From Pseudomonas lurida (GTDB lineage: Bacteria; Pseudomonadota; Gammaproteobacteria; Pseudomonadales; Pseudomonadaceae), in the NCBI RefSeq assembly GCF_002563895.1, contig NZ_PDJB01000001.1, positions 4,509,501 through 4,573,500 on the forward strand: a stretch of DNA of 64,000 nt. Reading direction: 5' to 3'. A program made the position numbers and the translations under genes. Within the stretch, counting starts at the first letter, position 1. Every line of letters starts with the position of its first letter. The notes under the pieces were generated by a model. That model worked only from the letters and a program-made list of their open reading frames with translations. It made no database searches and was not told the origin of the DNA. Shown here in pieces: positions 34,528 to 44,453 of the stretch.

Positions 34528-36720
34528 ATGATGCGCCGCCTGCTGTCCTGCCTGCTTCTGTGCCTGCTCCCTGTTCTTGCCGATGCCGTTGAATCGCCGC
34601 GCCCGAAAATCGGCCTGGTGCTGTCCGGCGGCGCCGCCCGTGGCCTGGCCCATATTGGCGTGCTCAAGGCGCTGGAAGAGCAAGGCATCCAGGTCGATGC
34701 GATTGCCGGCACCAGCATGGGCGCGGTGATCGGAGGGCTCTACGCCTCGGGCTACAAGATCGACGAGCTGGAAAAGCTGGCGCTGAGCATCGACTGGCAA
34801 CAGGCGCTGTCCGACGCACCACCCCGGGAAGACGTGCCGTTCCGGCGCAAGCAAGATGATCGGGATTTCCTGGTGAAACAAAAACTCAGTTTCCGTGACG
34901 ACGGCAGCCTGGGCCTGCCATTGGGGGTGATCCAGGGCCAGAACCTGGCGCTGCTGCTGGAAAGCATGTTCGCCCACAGCAGCAATACGCGTAATTTCGA
35001 CAAGCTGCCCATTCCCTTCCGGGCGGTGGCCACCGATATCACCACCGGCGAGAAGGTGGTGTTCCGCAAGGGCCACCTTCCCCAGGTGATCCGCGCCAGC
35101 ATGTCGATCCCGGCGGTGTTCGCCCCGGTGGAGCTGGACGGCCGGCTGCTGGTGGACGGCGGCATGACCGATAACATCCCGCTGGATGTGGCGCGGGAAA
35201 TGGGCGTGGACATCGCCATCGTCGTCGACATCGGCACCCCGCTGCGCTCGCGCAAACAACTGGCCACGGTGGTGGACGTGCTCAACCAGTCCATCACGCT
35301 GATGACCCGGCGCAACTCCGAAGAACAACTCAAGGACCTGCACCCCAAGGACGTACTGATCCAGCCGCCCCTCGCCGCCTTTGGGGTGACCGACTTCGGC
35401 CGCGCCAAAGACATGATCGACGCCGGCTACCGCGCCACGCGCGCCCTTGATGCGCGCCTGGCACACCTGCGCCCCGCCGAACCGATCGACCCGCAATTGG
35501 TGGCCGCCCGTACCCCCGGCGAACGTACGCCGGTGATCACCGCCATCAACGTGGAGAACGACTCGAAAGTCAGCGACGACGTCATCCGCTACTACATCCG
35601 CCAACCCCTGGGCGAACCGCTGAACCTCGGCCGCCTGCAGTCGGACATGGGCACCTTGTACGGCCTGGATTACTTCGAGCAGGTGCAGTACCGCGTGGTC
35701 AAGAAAGGCCAGGACAATACCCTGGTGATCAGCGCGCGCGGCAAGCGCAGCGGCACCGACTACCTGCGCCTGGGCCTGAACCTCTCCGATGACATGCGTG
35801 GCGACAGTGCCTTCAACCTCGGCGCCAGCTACCGCATGAACGGCATCAACCGCCTGGGCGCCGAATGGCTGACGCGGGTACAGATCGGTGACCGGCAAGA
35901 GCTGTACAGCGAGTTCTACCAGCCGATGGACACCGGCTCGCGTTACTTTGTCGCGCCTTACATCAGTGCCCAGGCACAGAACGTCGAGCTGATCCTGGAC
36001 AACGATCCCATCTCCGAATACCGCCTGGAACGCTACGGCTTCGGCTTGAACGTAGGCAGGCAGATCGGCAACAGCGGCGAAATACGCTTCGGCGTCGGCG
36101 AAGCCTGGGGCAAGGCGGACGTGCGCATCGGCGACCGCGATCTGCCCAGTGTGAGTTTCAGCGAAGGCTTCTATGAGCTGAAGTACTCCTTCGACTCCCT
36201 GGACAACGTGTACTTCCCGCACACCGGCGAAGACATCGGCCTGGCCTACCGCGAATTCGAACCGGGGCTGGGTTCGGACCAGCGCTATCGCCAATGGGAA
36301 TTCAAATTGGACAAGGCCATGAGCCACGGCCCGGACACCCTGGTGCTGGGTGGACGCTACGGGCGCACCCTGGATGATTCCGATGTGGTGATCTCCAGCT
36401 TCCTGCTGGGCGGTGCGCGGCAATTGTCGGGCTTCCGCCAGGATGCGATTTCAGGGCAGAACATCAGCCTGATGCGGGCCGTGTACTACCGCCGGCTCAC
36501 GCCACGTTCGTACCTGCCGCTGGATTTCCCGCTGTACCTGGGAGCCTCGCTGGAACGGGGCCGAGCGTGGAACAACGACAATGAATTCGACAGTGGCTAC
36601 ATCAACGCAGCCAGCATTTTCCTGGGCTTCGATACACCCTTGGGGCCGCTGAACTTCAGCTATGGGTTCAACGATGACAACCAGAAGGCGGTGTACCTGA
36701 ACCTGGGCCAGACGTTCTAA
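34528..36720 (+). CDS. plpD: Patatin-like phospholipase/autotransporter PlpD (type Vd secretion)
   Basis: A 730-residue protein. Signal peptide about 1-20. Patatin lipase domain about 26-330 with oxyanion loop SGGAARG, nucleophile S63 in GTSMG and catalytic D210 in VDGGMTDN. A POTRA domain follows (about 340-415), then a 16-strand outer-membrane barrel ending in LNFSYGFNDDN...LNLGQTF with a terminal phenylalanine. In P. aeruginosa PlpD is a class A1 phospholipase. Length and architecture match the family. Transcription probably ends in the REP doublet region. Confidence 0.96.
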   Translation: MMRRLLSCLLLCLLPVLADAVESPRPKIGLVLSGGAARGLAHIGVLKALEEQGIQVDAIAGTSMGAVIGGLYASGYKIDELEKLALSIDWQQALSDAPPREDVPFRRKQDDRDFLVKQKLSFRDDGSLGLPLGVIQGQNLALLLESMFAHSSNTRNFDKLPIPFRAVATDITTGEKVVFRKGHLPQVIRASMSIPAVFAPVELDGRLLVDGGMTDNIPLDVAREMGVDIAIVVDIGTPLRSRKQLATVVDVLNQSITLMTRRNSEEQLKDLHPKDVLIQPPLAAFGVTDFGRAKDMIDAGYRATRALDARLAHLRPAEPIDPQLVAARTPGERTPVITAINVENDSKVSDDVIRYYIRQPLGEPLNLGRLQSDMGTLYGLDYFEQVQYRVVKKGQDNTLVISARGKRSGTDYLRLGLNLSDDMRGDSAFNLGASYRMNGINRLGAEWLTRVQIGDRQELYSEFYQPMDTGSRYFVAPYISAQAQNVELILDNDPISEYRLERYGFGLNVGRQIGNSGEIRFGVGEAWGKADVRIGDRDLPSVSFSEGFYELKYSFDSLDNVYFPHTGEDIGLAYREFEPGLGSDQRYRQWEFKLDKAMSHGPDTLVLGGRYGRTLDDSDVVISSFLLGGARQLSGFRQDAISGQNISLMRAVYYRRLTPRSYLPLDFPLYLGASLERGRAWNNDNEFDSGYINAASIFLGFDTPLGPLNFSYGFNDDNQKAVYLNLGQTF

Positions 36721-36740
36721 AAAGGTTGTGCGCTAAACCA

Positions 36741-36834
36741 AATGTGGGCGCTGGCTTGTCTGCGATGCAGGTACCTCGGTTGTTCAGAGACTCCGAGGTG
36801 ATGCTATCGCAGGCAAGCCAGCGCCCACATTTTT
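36741..36834. repeat. REP doublet (REPIN) after plpD
   Basis: Inverted pair of ATGTGGGCGCTGGCTTG-type REPs (36741-36766 and 36806-36834) with an inner ACCTCGG/CCGAGGT stem. Same class as the doublet at 26.5 kb. It sits between the convergent plpD and slyA-like genes. Confidence 0.85.
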
Positions 36835-36854
36835 GACCTGCTGCGTAGGTGAGG

Positions 36855-37289
36855 TCAGGACTTTTCCAGATTCGCCAGGATGTGCCCATGCACCCGCATG
36901 CACACACGCAAATCGGCTTCGTCCACACCCACAAACAACTCGTGGCGCAGCGCGGTGGCGATGGTTTCGATCTGTTCGATCAGCGGTCGGGCGGTGTCAC
37001 ACAGCAGGATGCGCTTGGCACGACGGTCTTCCACCACGGCCTGGCGTTGCACCAGGCCCTGGGCCTCAAGGCTGTCCAGCAGGCGGGCCAGTGTCGGCCC
37101 CTCGACGCCAACACTTTGCGCCAATTCACGCTGGGTGGGTGCGTCTTCGAAACGAGCAAGGTGCAGCAGCACCAGCCAGCGCGCCTGGGAGAGCCCAAGC
37201 CCGGCCAGGCGACGGTCCAGCTCGGCACGCCAACCACGGGACATTTGTGCCAGCTGCATGCCAAATCGGTGTTGATCGGTTAACGGCAT
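36855..37289 (-). CDS. SlyA/MarR-family transcriptional regulator
   Basis: A 144-residue winged-helix dimer. The core LSQARWLVLLHLARFEDAPTQRELAQSVGVEGPTLARLLDSLEAQGLV with wing DRRAKRILL is close to SlyA. The upstream region contains TTAGTCAGCTAA, within two bases of the SlyA consensus TTAGCAAGCTAA, overlapping a second palindrome (separate entry), so it probably autoregulates. The target genes are not evident; the next gene downstream is convergent plpD. Confidence 0.88.
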   Translation of the reverse strand: MPLTDQHRFGMQLAQMSRGWRAELDRRLAGLGLSQARWLVLLHLARFEDAPTQRELAQSVGVEGPTLARLLDSLEAQGLVQRQAVVEDRRAKRILLCDTARPLIEQIETIATALRHELFVGVDEADLRVCMRVHGHILANLEKS

Positions 37290-37325
37290 AAAAAACTCAT
37301 GTTTTAGACTGAAAATAAAGTGTGG

Positions 37326-37344
37326 CTAATTATTAGTCAGCTAA
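37326..37344. promoter_or_regulatory. Candidate SlyA-type operator
   Basis: CTAATTATTAG (perfect, 37326-37336) overlaps TTAGTCAGCTAA (37333-37344; 10 of 12 to the SlyA box). It lies 37-55 bases upstream of the slyA-like start. Confidence 0.6.
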
Positions 37345-37410
37345 GCATGAGCTTTGCCAGTAGGCAAGAGTTGCTATGTACTGATTCGTTACATTGTCCT
37401 GATCGGCGCA

Positions 37411-39537
37411 CTAAATCTCGAATTCAGACTGCAAAGCCGCCCGCACGCAATACAACACACCCTCAGGTACGCGCCCGGTAAACAGCGGCGCAATCTCCGC
37501 CACCGGTGGCAATTCGCCCTCTCCGTCGAGGAACGCGTCCTGGATTTCCCCGAGCAGATCCTCTGGCAGATCAAGGGCCTGCTCCAGCGACAGCTGCTGC
37601 TTGCCGATCGATTCAGCGAGCAAGGTGTAGACGTTCTTCTCCGAACACTGCAACTGACCGGCGATCTGGATCGGGGTCATGCCGGCGCGTGCCAGGCTGA
37701 TCAGCTCGTGGCGAATATCGGCGACTTCCTTCGGCGCTTCGGCCTGGCCGCCGAGGACTTCGAGGAAGGCCTGGCCGTAACGCTCCAGCTTGCGCGCGCC
37801 CACGCCGCTGACCCGCGCCATCTCGGCCATGCTGGTGGGTTGCTCGCGCAGCATCTCCAGCAGCGTGGAGTCAGGGAAAATAACGTACGGCGGCACGCTG
37901 TGTTCCTGCGCCAGTTTGCGCCGCAGGGTGCGCAACGCTTCCCACTGTTCACGCTCCTCGCCACGCACCAGTTGGCTGGCCTGGCTGGTGCTGCTCTTGG
38001 CGGTGGTCTGCGGCTTGAGGTCGCGGCGCAACTCCAGGCTGACCTCACCCTTGAGCAACGGCCGGCAGCTGTCGTTCAGGCGCAGGCCGCCAAAGCCTTC
38101 GATATCGATATCTACCAACCCACGCGCAACCATCTGCCGGAACAGCGAGCGCCACTCGCCTTCTGCGCGGGCCTTGCCGACGCCGTAGACCGAGAGTTTC
38201 TCGTGGCCGAAGCTGCGGACTTTCTCGTTGTCCTTGCCCAGCAACACGTCCACCAGATGGCCCACGCCATAACGCTGGCCCGTGCGATAGATGGCAGACA
38301 ACCCCTGGCGCGCCGGCTCAGTGGCGTCCCAGGTCTGCACGCCGTCGACGCAGTTGTCGCAATGGCCACAAGGCTCAGGCATGTCTTCGTCGAAATACGC
38401 CAGCAAGGTCTGGCGACGGCAACGAGTCTCCTCGCACAGCGAAAGCATCGCGTCGAGCTTGTGCTGCTCCAGACGCTTATGACGCTCATCGCCCTCGGAG
38501 TTCTGCAGCATCTGCTTGAGCATCACCACATCCTGCAGGCCGTAGACCATCCAGGCATCCGCAGGCAGACCATCACGGCCGGCACGCCCGGTTTCCTGGT
38601 AGTACGCCTCGAGGGACTTGGGCAGGTCCATGTGCGCGACGAAGCGCACGTTGGACTTGTCGATGCCCATGCCGAACGCAATGGTGGCCACCATGATCAG
38701 GCCTTCCTCGTTGAGGAAGCGCTTCTGGTGAGCCGAACGCGTTTCGTTGGGCAGGCCGGCGTGATAAGGCAGCGCCGGGTAGCCCTGCTCGCACAGGAAC
38801 GCCGCCACTTCGTCGACCTTCTTGCGCGACAGGCAATAGACAATCCCCGCATCGCTGCGCCGCTCGGAGAGGAACGCCAGCAACTGCTTGCGCGGCTGCT
38901 CCTTGGGCACGATGCGGTAGAAAATGTTCGGCCGGTCGAAACTCGACAGGAAGCGCTCGGCGTTCTGCAGATGCAGGCGCTCGACGATTTCTTCGCGGGT
39001 GCGCTTGTCGGCAGTGGCCGTCAGAGCGATGCGCGGCACATCCGGAAACAGCTCCGCCAACTGGCCAAGCTGCAAATATTCGCGGCGGAAATCATGGCCC
39101 CATTGCGATACGCAGTGGGCTTCATCGATGGCGAACAGGGCGATTTCCAAGCTCTGCAAAAAGGCCAGCATGCGCGGCTGCACCAGGCGCTCGGGGGCCA
39201 GGTAGAGCATCTTCACTTCACCGCGCTTGATCCGCGCAGCCAGGTCGCGTTGCTGCTCGGCACTGAGGGTGGAGTTCAAGGACGCCGCGGCAACACCGAG
39301 TTCTTCGAGGGTCGCGACCTGGTCGTCCATCAACGCGATCAAAGGCGACACCACCACGGCCAGGCCGTTGCGCAACAGCGCCGGCACCTGGAAGCACAAT
39401 GACTTGCCGCCGCCGGTAGGCATCAGTACCAGTGCGTCACCGCCACTGGCCACGCGCTCAATGATCGCACCCTGGCGGCCACGAAAACTGTCGTAGCCGA
39501 AGATGTCCTTGAGGACGCGTTGTGCCTGCTCGAGCAT
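37411..39537 (-). CDS. recQ: ATP-dependent DNA helicase RecQ
   Basis: A 708-residue SF2 helicase of the RecF pathway and replication-fork processing. Helicase motif I TGGGKS (41-46), DEAH box (138-141), aromatic-rich loop around [11 protein letters not shown] domain with four zinc cysteines (CEETRC...CGHCDNC), and an HRDC domain ([19 protein letters not shown]). About 100 extra residues follow HRDC, ending in [18 protein letters not shown]. coli RecQ is about 610 residues. The start at 39537 has GGAG; an upstream ATG does not. Confidence 0.97.
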   Translation of the reverse strand: MLEQAQRVLKDIFGYDSFRGRQGAIIERVASGGDALVLMPTGGGKSLCFQVPALLRNGLAVVVSPLIALMDDQVATLEELGVAAASLNSTLSAEQQRDLAARIKRGEVKMLYLAPERLVQPRMLAFLQSLEIALFAIDEAHCVSQWGHDFRREYLQLGQLAELFPDVPRIALTATADKRTREEIVERLHLQNAERFLSSFDRPNIFYRIVPKEQPRKQLLAFLSERRSDAGIVYCLSRKKVDEVAAFLCEQGYPALPYHAGLPNETRSAHQKRFLNEEGLIMVATIAFGMGIDKSNVRFVAHMDLPKSLEAYYQETGRAGRDGLPADAWMVYGLQDVVMLKQMLQNSEGDERHKRLEQHKLDAMLSLCEETRCRRQTLLAYFDEDMPEPCGHCDNCVDGVQTWDATEPARQGLSAIYRTGQRYGVGHLVDVLLGKDNEKVRSFGHEKLSVYGVGKARAEGEWRSLFRQMVARGLVDIDIEGFGGLRLNDSCRPLLKGEVSLELRRDLKPQTTAKSSTSQASQLVRGEEREQWEALRTLRRKLAQEHSVPPYVIFPDSTLLEMLREQPTSMAEMARVSGVGARKLERYGQAFLEVLGGQAEAPKEVADIRHELISLARAGMTPIQIAGQLQCSEKNVYTLLAESIGKQQLSLEQALDLPEDLLGEIQDAFLDGEGELPPVAEIAPLFTGRVPEGVLYCVRAALQSEFEI

Positions 39538-39813
39538 GTAAAACTCCAAAATAGTGCCGAAAACCCTCTGTACAGGCTGGCCGAAGAAATGCGCTTTCAC
39601 GGGAAATAATCCGTAAGCGAAGTTTTCGCGGACTGGCGCCTGGCCTGCAAGGGCATCACAAAACGCGGCAGTATACCCGAGCGATACCCGGCAAAGGGCG
39701 CCACTGACGAACAGCGAGCGCTATCTAAAACCTGGCAAATATGCAGTGTGGCTGGCCTGGGCGCTCAAGAAGGCCTAGAATTCAGCATCGTTTATTCCCA
39801 AGGTAGTCCTTCA

Positions 39814-40401
39814 ATGTCCTTCGCTGAGCAACTAACCCGCCTGCAAGCCTTCCTCGACGCCGATGAGCTGCATGACGAGGCGCTGGACTACGTGGCCGCC
39901 CACGGCTACCTGACCGCCCTGTCGATCTGCTCCGAGGTCGTGCCCGACCGTGAATGGATCGATGCACTGTTCGCCGAAGAGCCGCACTACACCGACGCCG
40001 CCCAACGCGAAGAAATCGAATCCACCCTGCTCGCCCTCAAGGCCCACATCGGTCGCCAACTGGCTTCCGACGAGGAATTCGAGCTGCCGTGCGAGCTGGA
40101 CCTCGGCGAAGAACCGGATGACTCCGACCTGCGCGGCTGGTGCATCGGCTTCATGGAAGGCGTGTTCCTGCGCGAAGCCGCCTGGTTTGAAACCGCCGAG
40201 GAAGAAGTCAGCGAAATGCTGTTGCCGATCATGGTCGGTTCGGGCCTGTTCGACGACCAGCCGGAGTTTTCCGACATCGCCGCCGACGCCAACCTGATGG
40301 ACGACATGATCGTACAGATCCCGGAAGCGCTCACCGCCCTGTACCTGCTGTGCAACGCACCCGACGAAAAACCGGCGATCCTCAAGCCACGTCACCACTG
40401 A
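39814..40401 (+). CDS. YecA family (UPF0149) protein
   Basis: A 195-residue acidic, helical protein of the YecA/UPF0149 type (LTALSICSEVVPDREWIDALF, then WCIGFMEGVF). It lacks the C-terminal SEC-C zinc motif found in E. coli YecA. Function unknown; related E. coli YgfB is a regulator. AAGGTAG precedes the ATG at 39814. It is divergent from recQ across 276 bases in which I see no clear operator. Confidence 0.88.
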   Translation: MSFAEQLTRLQAFLDADELHDEALDYVAAHGYLTALSICSEVVPDREWIDALFAEEPHYTDAAQREEIESTLLALKAHIGRQLASDEEFELPCELDLGEEPDDSDLRGWCIGFMEGVFLREAAWFETAEEEVSEMLLPIMVGSGLFDDQPEFSDIAADANLMDDMIVQIPEALTALYLLCNAPDEKPAILKPRHH

Positions 40402-40421
40402 GTCGCTTGCCCGTGACACCC

Positions 40422-40805
40422 ATGGGCAATCGTTCGCTGCTCCTGCGCTACGTCCTGCTGGCCATCGGCTGGTTGAGCGTGGCGTTGGGGGTAATCGGCA
40501 TTTTCCTACCGGTACTGCCGACTACGCCCTTCCTGCTGCTCGCCGCCGCCTGCTTCGCTCGAAGCTCCCCGCGCTTTTACCACTGGCTGGTGCAACACCC
40601 GCGCCTGGGCCCGTGGATCCGCGATTACCTGGACGGCAACGGCATCCCCCTCAAGGGCAAGGTCTACGCCATCGGCTTGATGTGGCTGAGCATCGGCGTG
40701 TCCTGCTACCTGGTGCCGCTCCCTTGGGCACGTGGCTTCATGCTGACCAGCGCCGTGCTGGTGACGATCTACATCCTGCGTCAGAAAACCCTGCCGCCGC
40801 GCTGA
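40422..40805 (+). CDS. YbaN-family (DUF454) inner-membrane protein
   Basis: A 127-residue protein with three to four membrane segments. The signature WLSVALGVIGIFLPVLPTTPFLLLAAACFARSSPRFYHWL is diagnostic for DUF454. Function unknown; in E. coli ybaN lies near priC. It starts 20 bases past the YecA-family gene, with ATG at 40422; a GTG at 40413 is also possible. Confidence 0.9.
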   Translation: MGNRSLLLRYVLLAIGWLSVALGVIGIFLPVLPTTPFLLLAAACFARSSPRFYHWLVQHPRLGPWIRDYLDGNGIPLKGKVYAIGLMWLSIGVSCYLVPLPWARGFMLTSAVLVTIYILRQKTLPPR

Positions 40806-40923
40806 ACGCCCCTGCGACATTCGATCCCACACGACCTTGGTCGACACTGACTAACCCCAGGCATCATGCGAGACTGTCCAACCGGGTCTGGAATGCCCGG
40901 GTGTTCCTATGCTCGGAGTTACC

Positions 40924-43900
40924 ATGACGCTGTCCAGCGGGCTGATCGCCGCCGTTGCCCTGGCCTATATGGCCATTATGTTTGCCATCGCTTTCTACGG
41001 TGACCGTCGCCGTGCGCCATTGCCGCCGCGCATGCGTGCCTGGGTGTATAGCCTGTCGCTGGCCGTTTATTGCACCAGCTGGACCTTCTTCGGCGCCGTA
41101 GGCCAGGCCGCAGAACAGTTGTGGGCATTTTTACCGATCTACCTGGGGCCGGTGCTGTTGCTGGTGCTGGCACCCTGGGTGCTGCAGAAGATGATTCTGA
41201 TCAGCAAGCAGGAAAACATTACCTCCATCGCTGACTTTATTGCGGCGCGCTACGGCAAATCCCAGTCCCTTGCAGTCGTGGTCGCGCTGATCTGCCTGGT
41301 GGGCGTACTGCCTTATATCGCGCTGCAGCTCAAAGGCATCGTGCTGGGGGTCAACCTGTTGATCGGCGCCGGCGTCGACACCACGGGCACCCGCGCCCAG
41401 GACACCGCGCTGATCGTGTCGCTGGTGCTGGCGCTGTTCACCATTGTCTTCGGTACGCGCAACCTCGACGCCACCGAGCACCACCGCGGCATGGTGCTGG
41501 CGATCGCGTTTGAATCCCTGGTCAAGCTGTTCGCGTTTCTCGCAGTCGGCGCGTTTGTGACCTTCGGCCTGTACGACGGTTTCGGCGACCTGTTAAGCCA
41601 GGCCATGCTGGCGCCACGGCTGGAGGAATACTGGAAGGAGACCGTCAACTGGCCGTCGATGGTGGTGCAGACCGGGGTGGCCATGATGGCGATCATCTGC
41701 CTGCCTCGGCAGTTCCATGTCACGGTGGTCGAGAACATCGACCCGCAGGACCTGCGCCTGGCCAAATGGGTGTTCCCCGCGTACCTGATTCTTGCCGCAC
41801 TGTTTGTAGTACCCATCGCCTTGGGCGGCAAGATGATGCTACCCAGCTCGGTGCTGCCAGACTCCTACGTGATCAGCCTGCCCATGGCCGAAGCCCACCC
41901 GGCACTGGCCGTGCTGGCGTTTATCGGCGGCGCGTCGGCGGCCACCGGCATGGTGATCGTGGCGAGCATCGCGCTGTCGACCATGGTTTCCAACGACATG
42001 CTGCTGCCGTGGTTGCTGCGCCGCTCCAGCGCCGAGCGACCATTCGAAGTGTTTCGCCACTGGATGCTGTCGGTACGCCGGGTCAGCATCGTGATCATCC
42101 TGCTGCTGGCCTACGTCAGTTACCGCCTGCTGGGATCGTCCGCCAGCCTGGCGACCATTGGCCAGATCGCCTTTGCCGCCGTGACCCAATTGGCGCCGGC
42201 GATGCTAGGTGCGCTGTATTGGAAGCAGGCCAACCGACGCGGCGTATTTGCCGGGCTGGCGGCGGGCACCTTCCTGTGGTTCTACACCTTGGTCCTACCG
42301 GTGACAGCGAAAAGCCTGGGTTGGTCCCTTGGCCTTTTCCCAGGGCTGACGTGGATGCATTCGCACCCGCTGGGGTTGTCCGTCACTTCGTTGACGCTCG
42401 GCACGGTGTTCTCCCTTGCGGGTAACTTCACGCTGTTCGTGTGGGTGTCGATGCTCTCGCGCACACGGGTCTCCGAGCACTGGCAAGCCGGGCGCTTCAT
42501 TGGCCAGGAAATCAGCCAGCGCGCCAGCGCCCGCTCGATGCTGTCGGTACAGATCAGCGACTTGCTCAGCCTGGCCGCCCGCTTTGTCGGGGATGAACGT
42601 GCCCAGCAGAGTTTTATCCGCTTCGCCTATCGCCAGGGCAAAGGCTTCAACCCCAACCAGAATGCCGACAATGATTGGATCGCCCACACCGAGCGACTGC
42701 TCGCCGGCGTATTGGGCGCATCGTCGACCCGTGCGGTGGTGAAAGCCGCAATCGAAGGGCGGGAAATGCAGCTGGAGGACGTCGTACGCATCGCCGATGA
42801 AGCGTCGGAAGTGCTGCAGTTCAACCGCGCGTTGCTGCAAGGGGCTATCGAGAACATCACCCAGGGCATCAGCGTGGTCGACCAGTCGCTCAAGCTGGTG
42901 GCCTGGAACCGGCGCTATCTGGAGCTGTTCCATTACCCGGACGGACTGATCAGCGTGGGCCGTCCAATTGCCGACATCATCCGCTACAACGCCGAGCGCG
43001 GGCTGTGCGGGCCGGGCGAGGCCGAAGTTCACGTGGCGCGTCGCCTGCACTGGATGCGCCAGGGCCGTGCGCACACCTCCGAACGCTTGTTTCCCAATGG
43101 ACGCGTGATCGAGCTGATCGGCAACCCGATGCCCGGCGGCGGCTTCGTCATGAGCTTCACTGACATTACCGCGTTCCGCGAGGCCGAGCAGGCGCTCACC
43201 GAGGCCAACGAAGGCCTGGAGCAGCGAGTGACCGAGCGCACCCACGAGCTGTCCCAGCTCAACGTGGCTCTCACGGATGCCAAGGGCGTGGCAGAGTCCG
43301 CCAGCCAGTCGAAGACACGCTTCCTGGCGGCCGTCAGCCATGACCTGATGCAACCACTGAACGCCGCACGCCTGTTCTCTGCCGCCCTCTCCCACCAGAA
43401 CGACGGCCTGTCCAGCGAAGCCCGGCAATTGGTGCAGCACCTGGACAGCTCGCTGCGTTCCGCCGAAGACCTGATCAGCGATCTGCTGGATATTTCGCGC
43501 CTGGAAAACGGCAAGATCAACCCACAGCGCCACCCTTTTGTGCTCAACGAGCTGTTCGACACCCTGGGCGCGGAATTCAAGGCACTCGCCCAGGACCAGG
43601 GTTTGCGCTTCCGCCTGCGCGGCAGTCGGCTGCGCGTGGACAGCGACATCAAGTTGCTACGACGGATTCTGCAGAATTTTCTTACCAACGCCTTCCGTTA
43701 TGCCGACGGCCCGGTGCTGCTGGGCGTACGCCGGCGCAAAGGCGAGCTGTGCCTGGAAGTGTGGGACCGTGGCCCAGGCATCCCGCAGGATAAACAGAAG
43801 GTGATCTTCGAAGAGTTCAAGCGCCTGGACAGCCACCAGACCCGTGCAGAGAAGGGCTTGGGCCTTGGCCTGGCGATCGCCGACGGTTTGTGCCGCGTGC

Positions 43901-44394
43901 TGGGACACCGCTTGAGCGTGCGCTCGTGGCCAGGCAAGGGCAGCGTGTTCAGTGTGCGTGTGCCGCTGGCGCGTAACCAGGCGAGCCCACAGATCAAGAC
44001 GCCTCAGGAAACCGGGCTGCCGTTGAGCGGTGCCCAGGTGCTGTGCGTGGATAACGAAGAGAGCATCCTGATCGGCATGCGCAGCCTGTTGACGCGCTGG
44101 GGCTGTGAAGTGTGGACCGCCACCGACCAGGCGCAATGCGCCGCGTTGCTGGCCGAGGGCGTGCGCCCGCAATTGGCACTGGTGGACTACCACCTGGACC
44201 ACGGTGAAACCGGTACTGAGCTGATGGGTTGGCTGCGCGCGCAGTTGGCAGAACCGATTCCCGGCGTGGTGATCAGCGCCGACGGCCGCCCGGAGATGGT
44301 GGCCGAGGTGCATGCGGCTGGGTTGGACTACTTGGCCAAACCGGTGAAACCGGCGGCGTTACGGGCGTTGCTGAGCCGGCATTTGCCGCTGTAG
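40924..44394 (+). CDS. Hybrid sensor kinase with sodium/solute symporter input domain
   Basis: A 1156-residue protein. An N-terminal sodium:solute-symporter module of about 13 membrane helices (about 1-500; typical ITSIADFIAARYGKSQ) is fused to a PAS domain (about 635-755), a coiled coil, HisKA with H806 (FLAAVSHDLMQPLNAARL), HATPase (N-box NFLTNAFRYA, G-box GLGLGLAI) and a C-terminal receiver with phospho-acceptor D1088 (LALVDYHLD). It resembles P. aeruginosa PA3271 and is related to CbrA, but has its own receiver. The ATG at 40924 has CGGAG. The transported or sensed solute is unknown; no response regulator is adjacent. Confidence 0.92.
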   Translation: MTLSSGLIAAVALAYMAIMFAIAFYGDRRRAPLPPRMRAWVYSLSLAVYCTSWTFFGAVGQAAEQLWAFLPIYLGPVLLLVLAPWVLQKMILISKQENITSIADFIAARYGKSQSLAVVVALICLVGVLPYIALQLKGIVLGVNLLIGAGVDTTGTRAQDTALIVSLVLALFTIVFGTRNLDATEHHRGMVLAIAFESLVKLFAFLAVGAFVTFGLYDGFGDLLSQAMLAPRLEEYWKETVNWPSMVVQTGVAMMAIICLPRQFHVTVVENIDPQDLRLAKWVFPAYLILAALFVVPIALGGKMMLPSSVLPDSYVISLPMAEAHPALAVLAFIGGASAATGMVIVASIALSTMVSNDMLLPWLLRRSSAERPFEVFRHWMLSVRRVSIVIILLLAYVSYRLLGSSASLATIGQIAFAAVTQLAPAMLGALYWKQANRRGVFAGLAAGTFLWFYTLVLPVTAKSLGWSLGLFPGLTWMHSHPLGLSVTSLTLGTVFSLAGNFTLFVWVSMLSRTRVSEHWQAGRFIGQEISQRASARSMLSVQISDLLSLAARFVGDERAQQSFIRFAYRQGKGFNPNQNADNDWIAHTERLLAGVLGASSTRAVVKAAIEGREMQLEDVVRIADEASEVLQFNRALLQGAIENITQGISVVDQSLKLVAWNRRYLELFHYPDGLISVGRPIADIIRYNAERGLCGPGEAEVHVARRLHWMRQGRAHTSERLFPNGRVIELIGNPMPGGGFVMSFTDITAFREAEQALTEANEGLEQRVTERTHELSQLNVALTDAKGVAESASQSKTRFLAAVSHDLMQPLNAARLFSAALSHQNDGLSSEARQLVQHLDSSLRSAEDLISDLLDISRLENGKINPQRHPFVLNELFDTLGAEFKALAQDQGLRFRLRGSRLRVDSDIKLLRRILQNFLTNAFRYADGPVLLGVRRRKGELCLEVWDRGPGIPQDKQKVIFEEFKRLDSHQTRAEKGLGLGLAIADGLCRVLGHRLSVRSWPGKGSVFSVRVPLARNQASPQIKTPQETGLPLSGAQVLCVDNEESILIGMRSLLTRWGCEVWTATDQAQCAALLAEGVRPQLALVDYHLDHGETGTELMGWLRAQLAEPIPGVVISADGRPEMVAEVHAAGLDYLAKPVKPAALRALLSRHLPL

Positions 44395-44414
44395 ACCGGT
44401 CTGAAACGGCCCCG

Positions 44415-44444
44415 TGCAGGAGCTGGCTCGCCGGCTCCTCCACC
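44415..44444. repeat. Single REP-like palindrome
   Basis: AGGAGCTGGC-TC-GCCGGCTCCT hairpin between the convergent kinase and rmuC genes; may act as a shared mRNA 3' end. Confidence 0.6.
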
Positions 44445-44453
44445 GACCGTGTT

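Noticed and set aside
34357..36423. Minus-strand frame of 688 codons opposite plpD
   Set aside because: Shadow of the plpD frame, which has signal peptide, catalytic motifs and a barrel end.
37354..39402. Plus-strand frame of 682 codons opposite recQ
   Set aside because: Shadow of recQ; composition biased and no recognisable domain.
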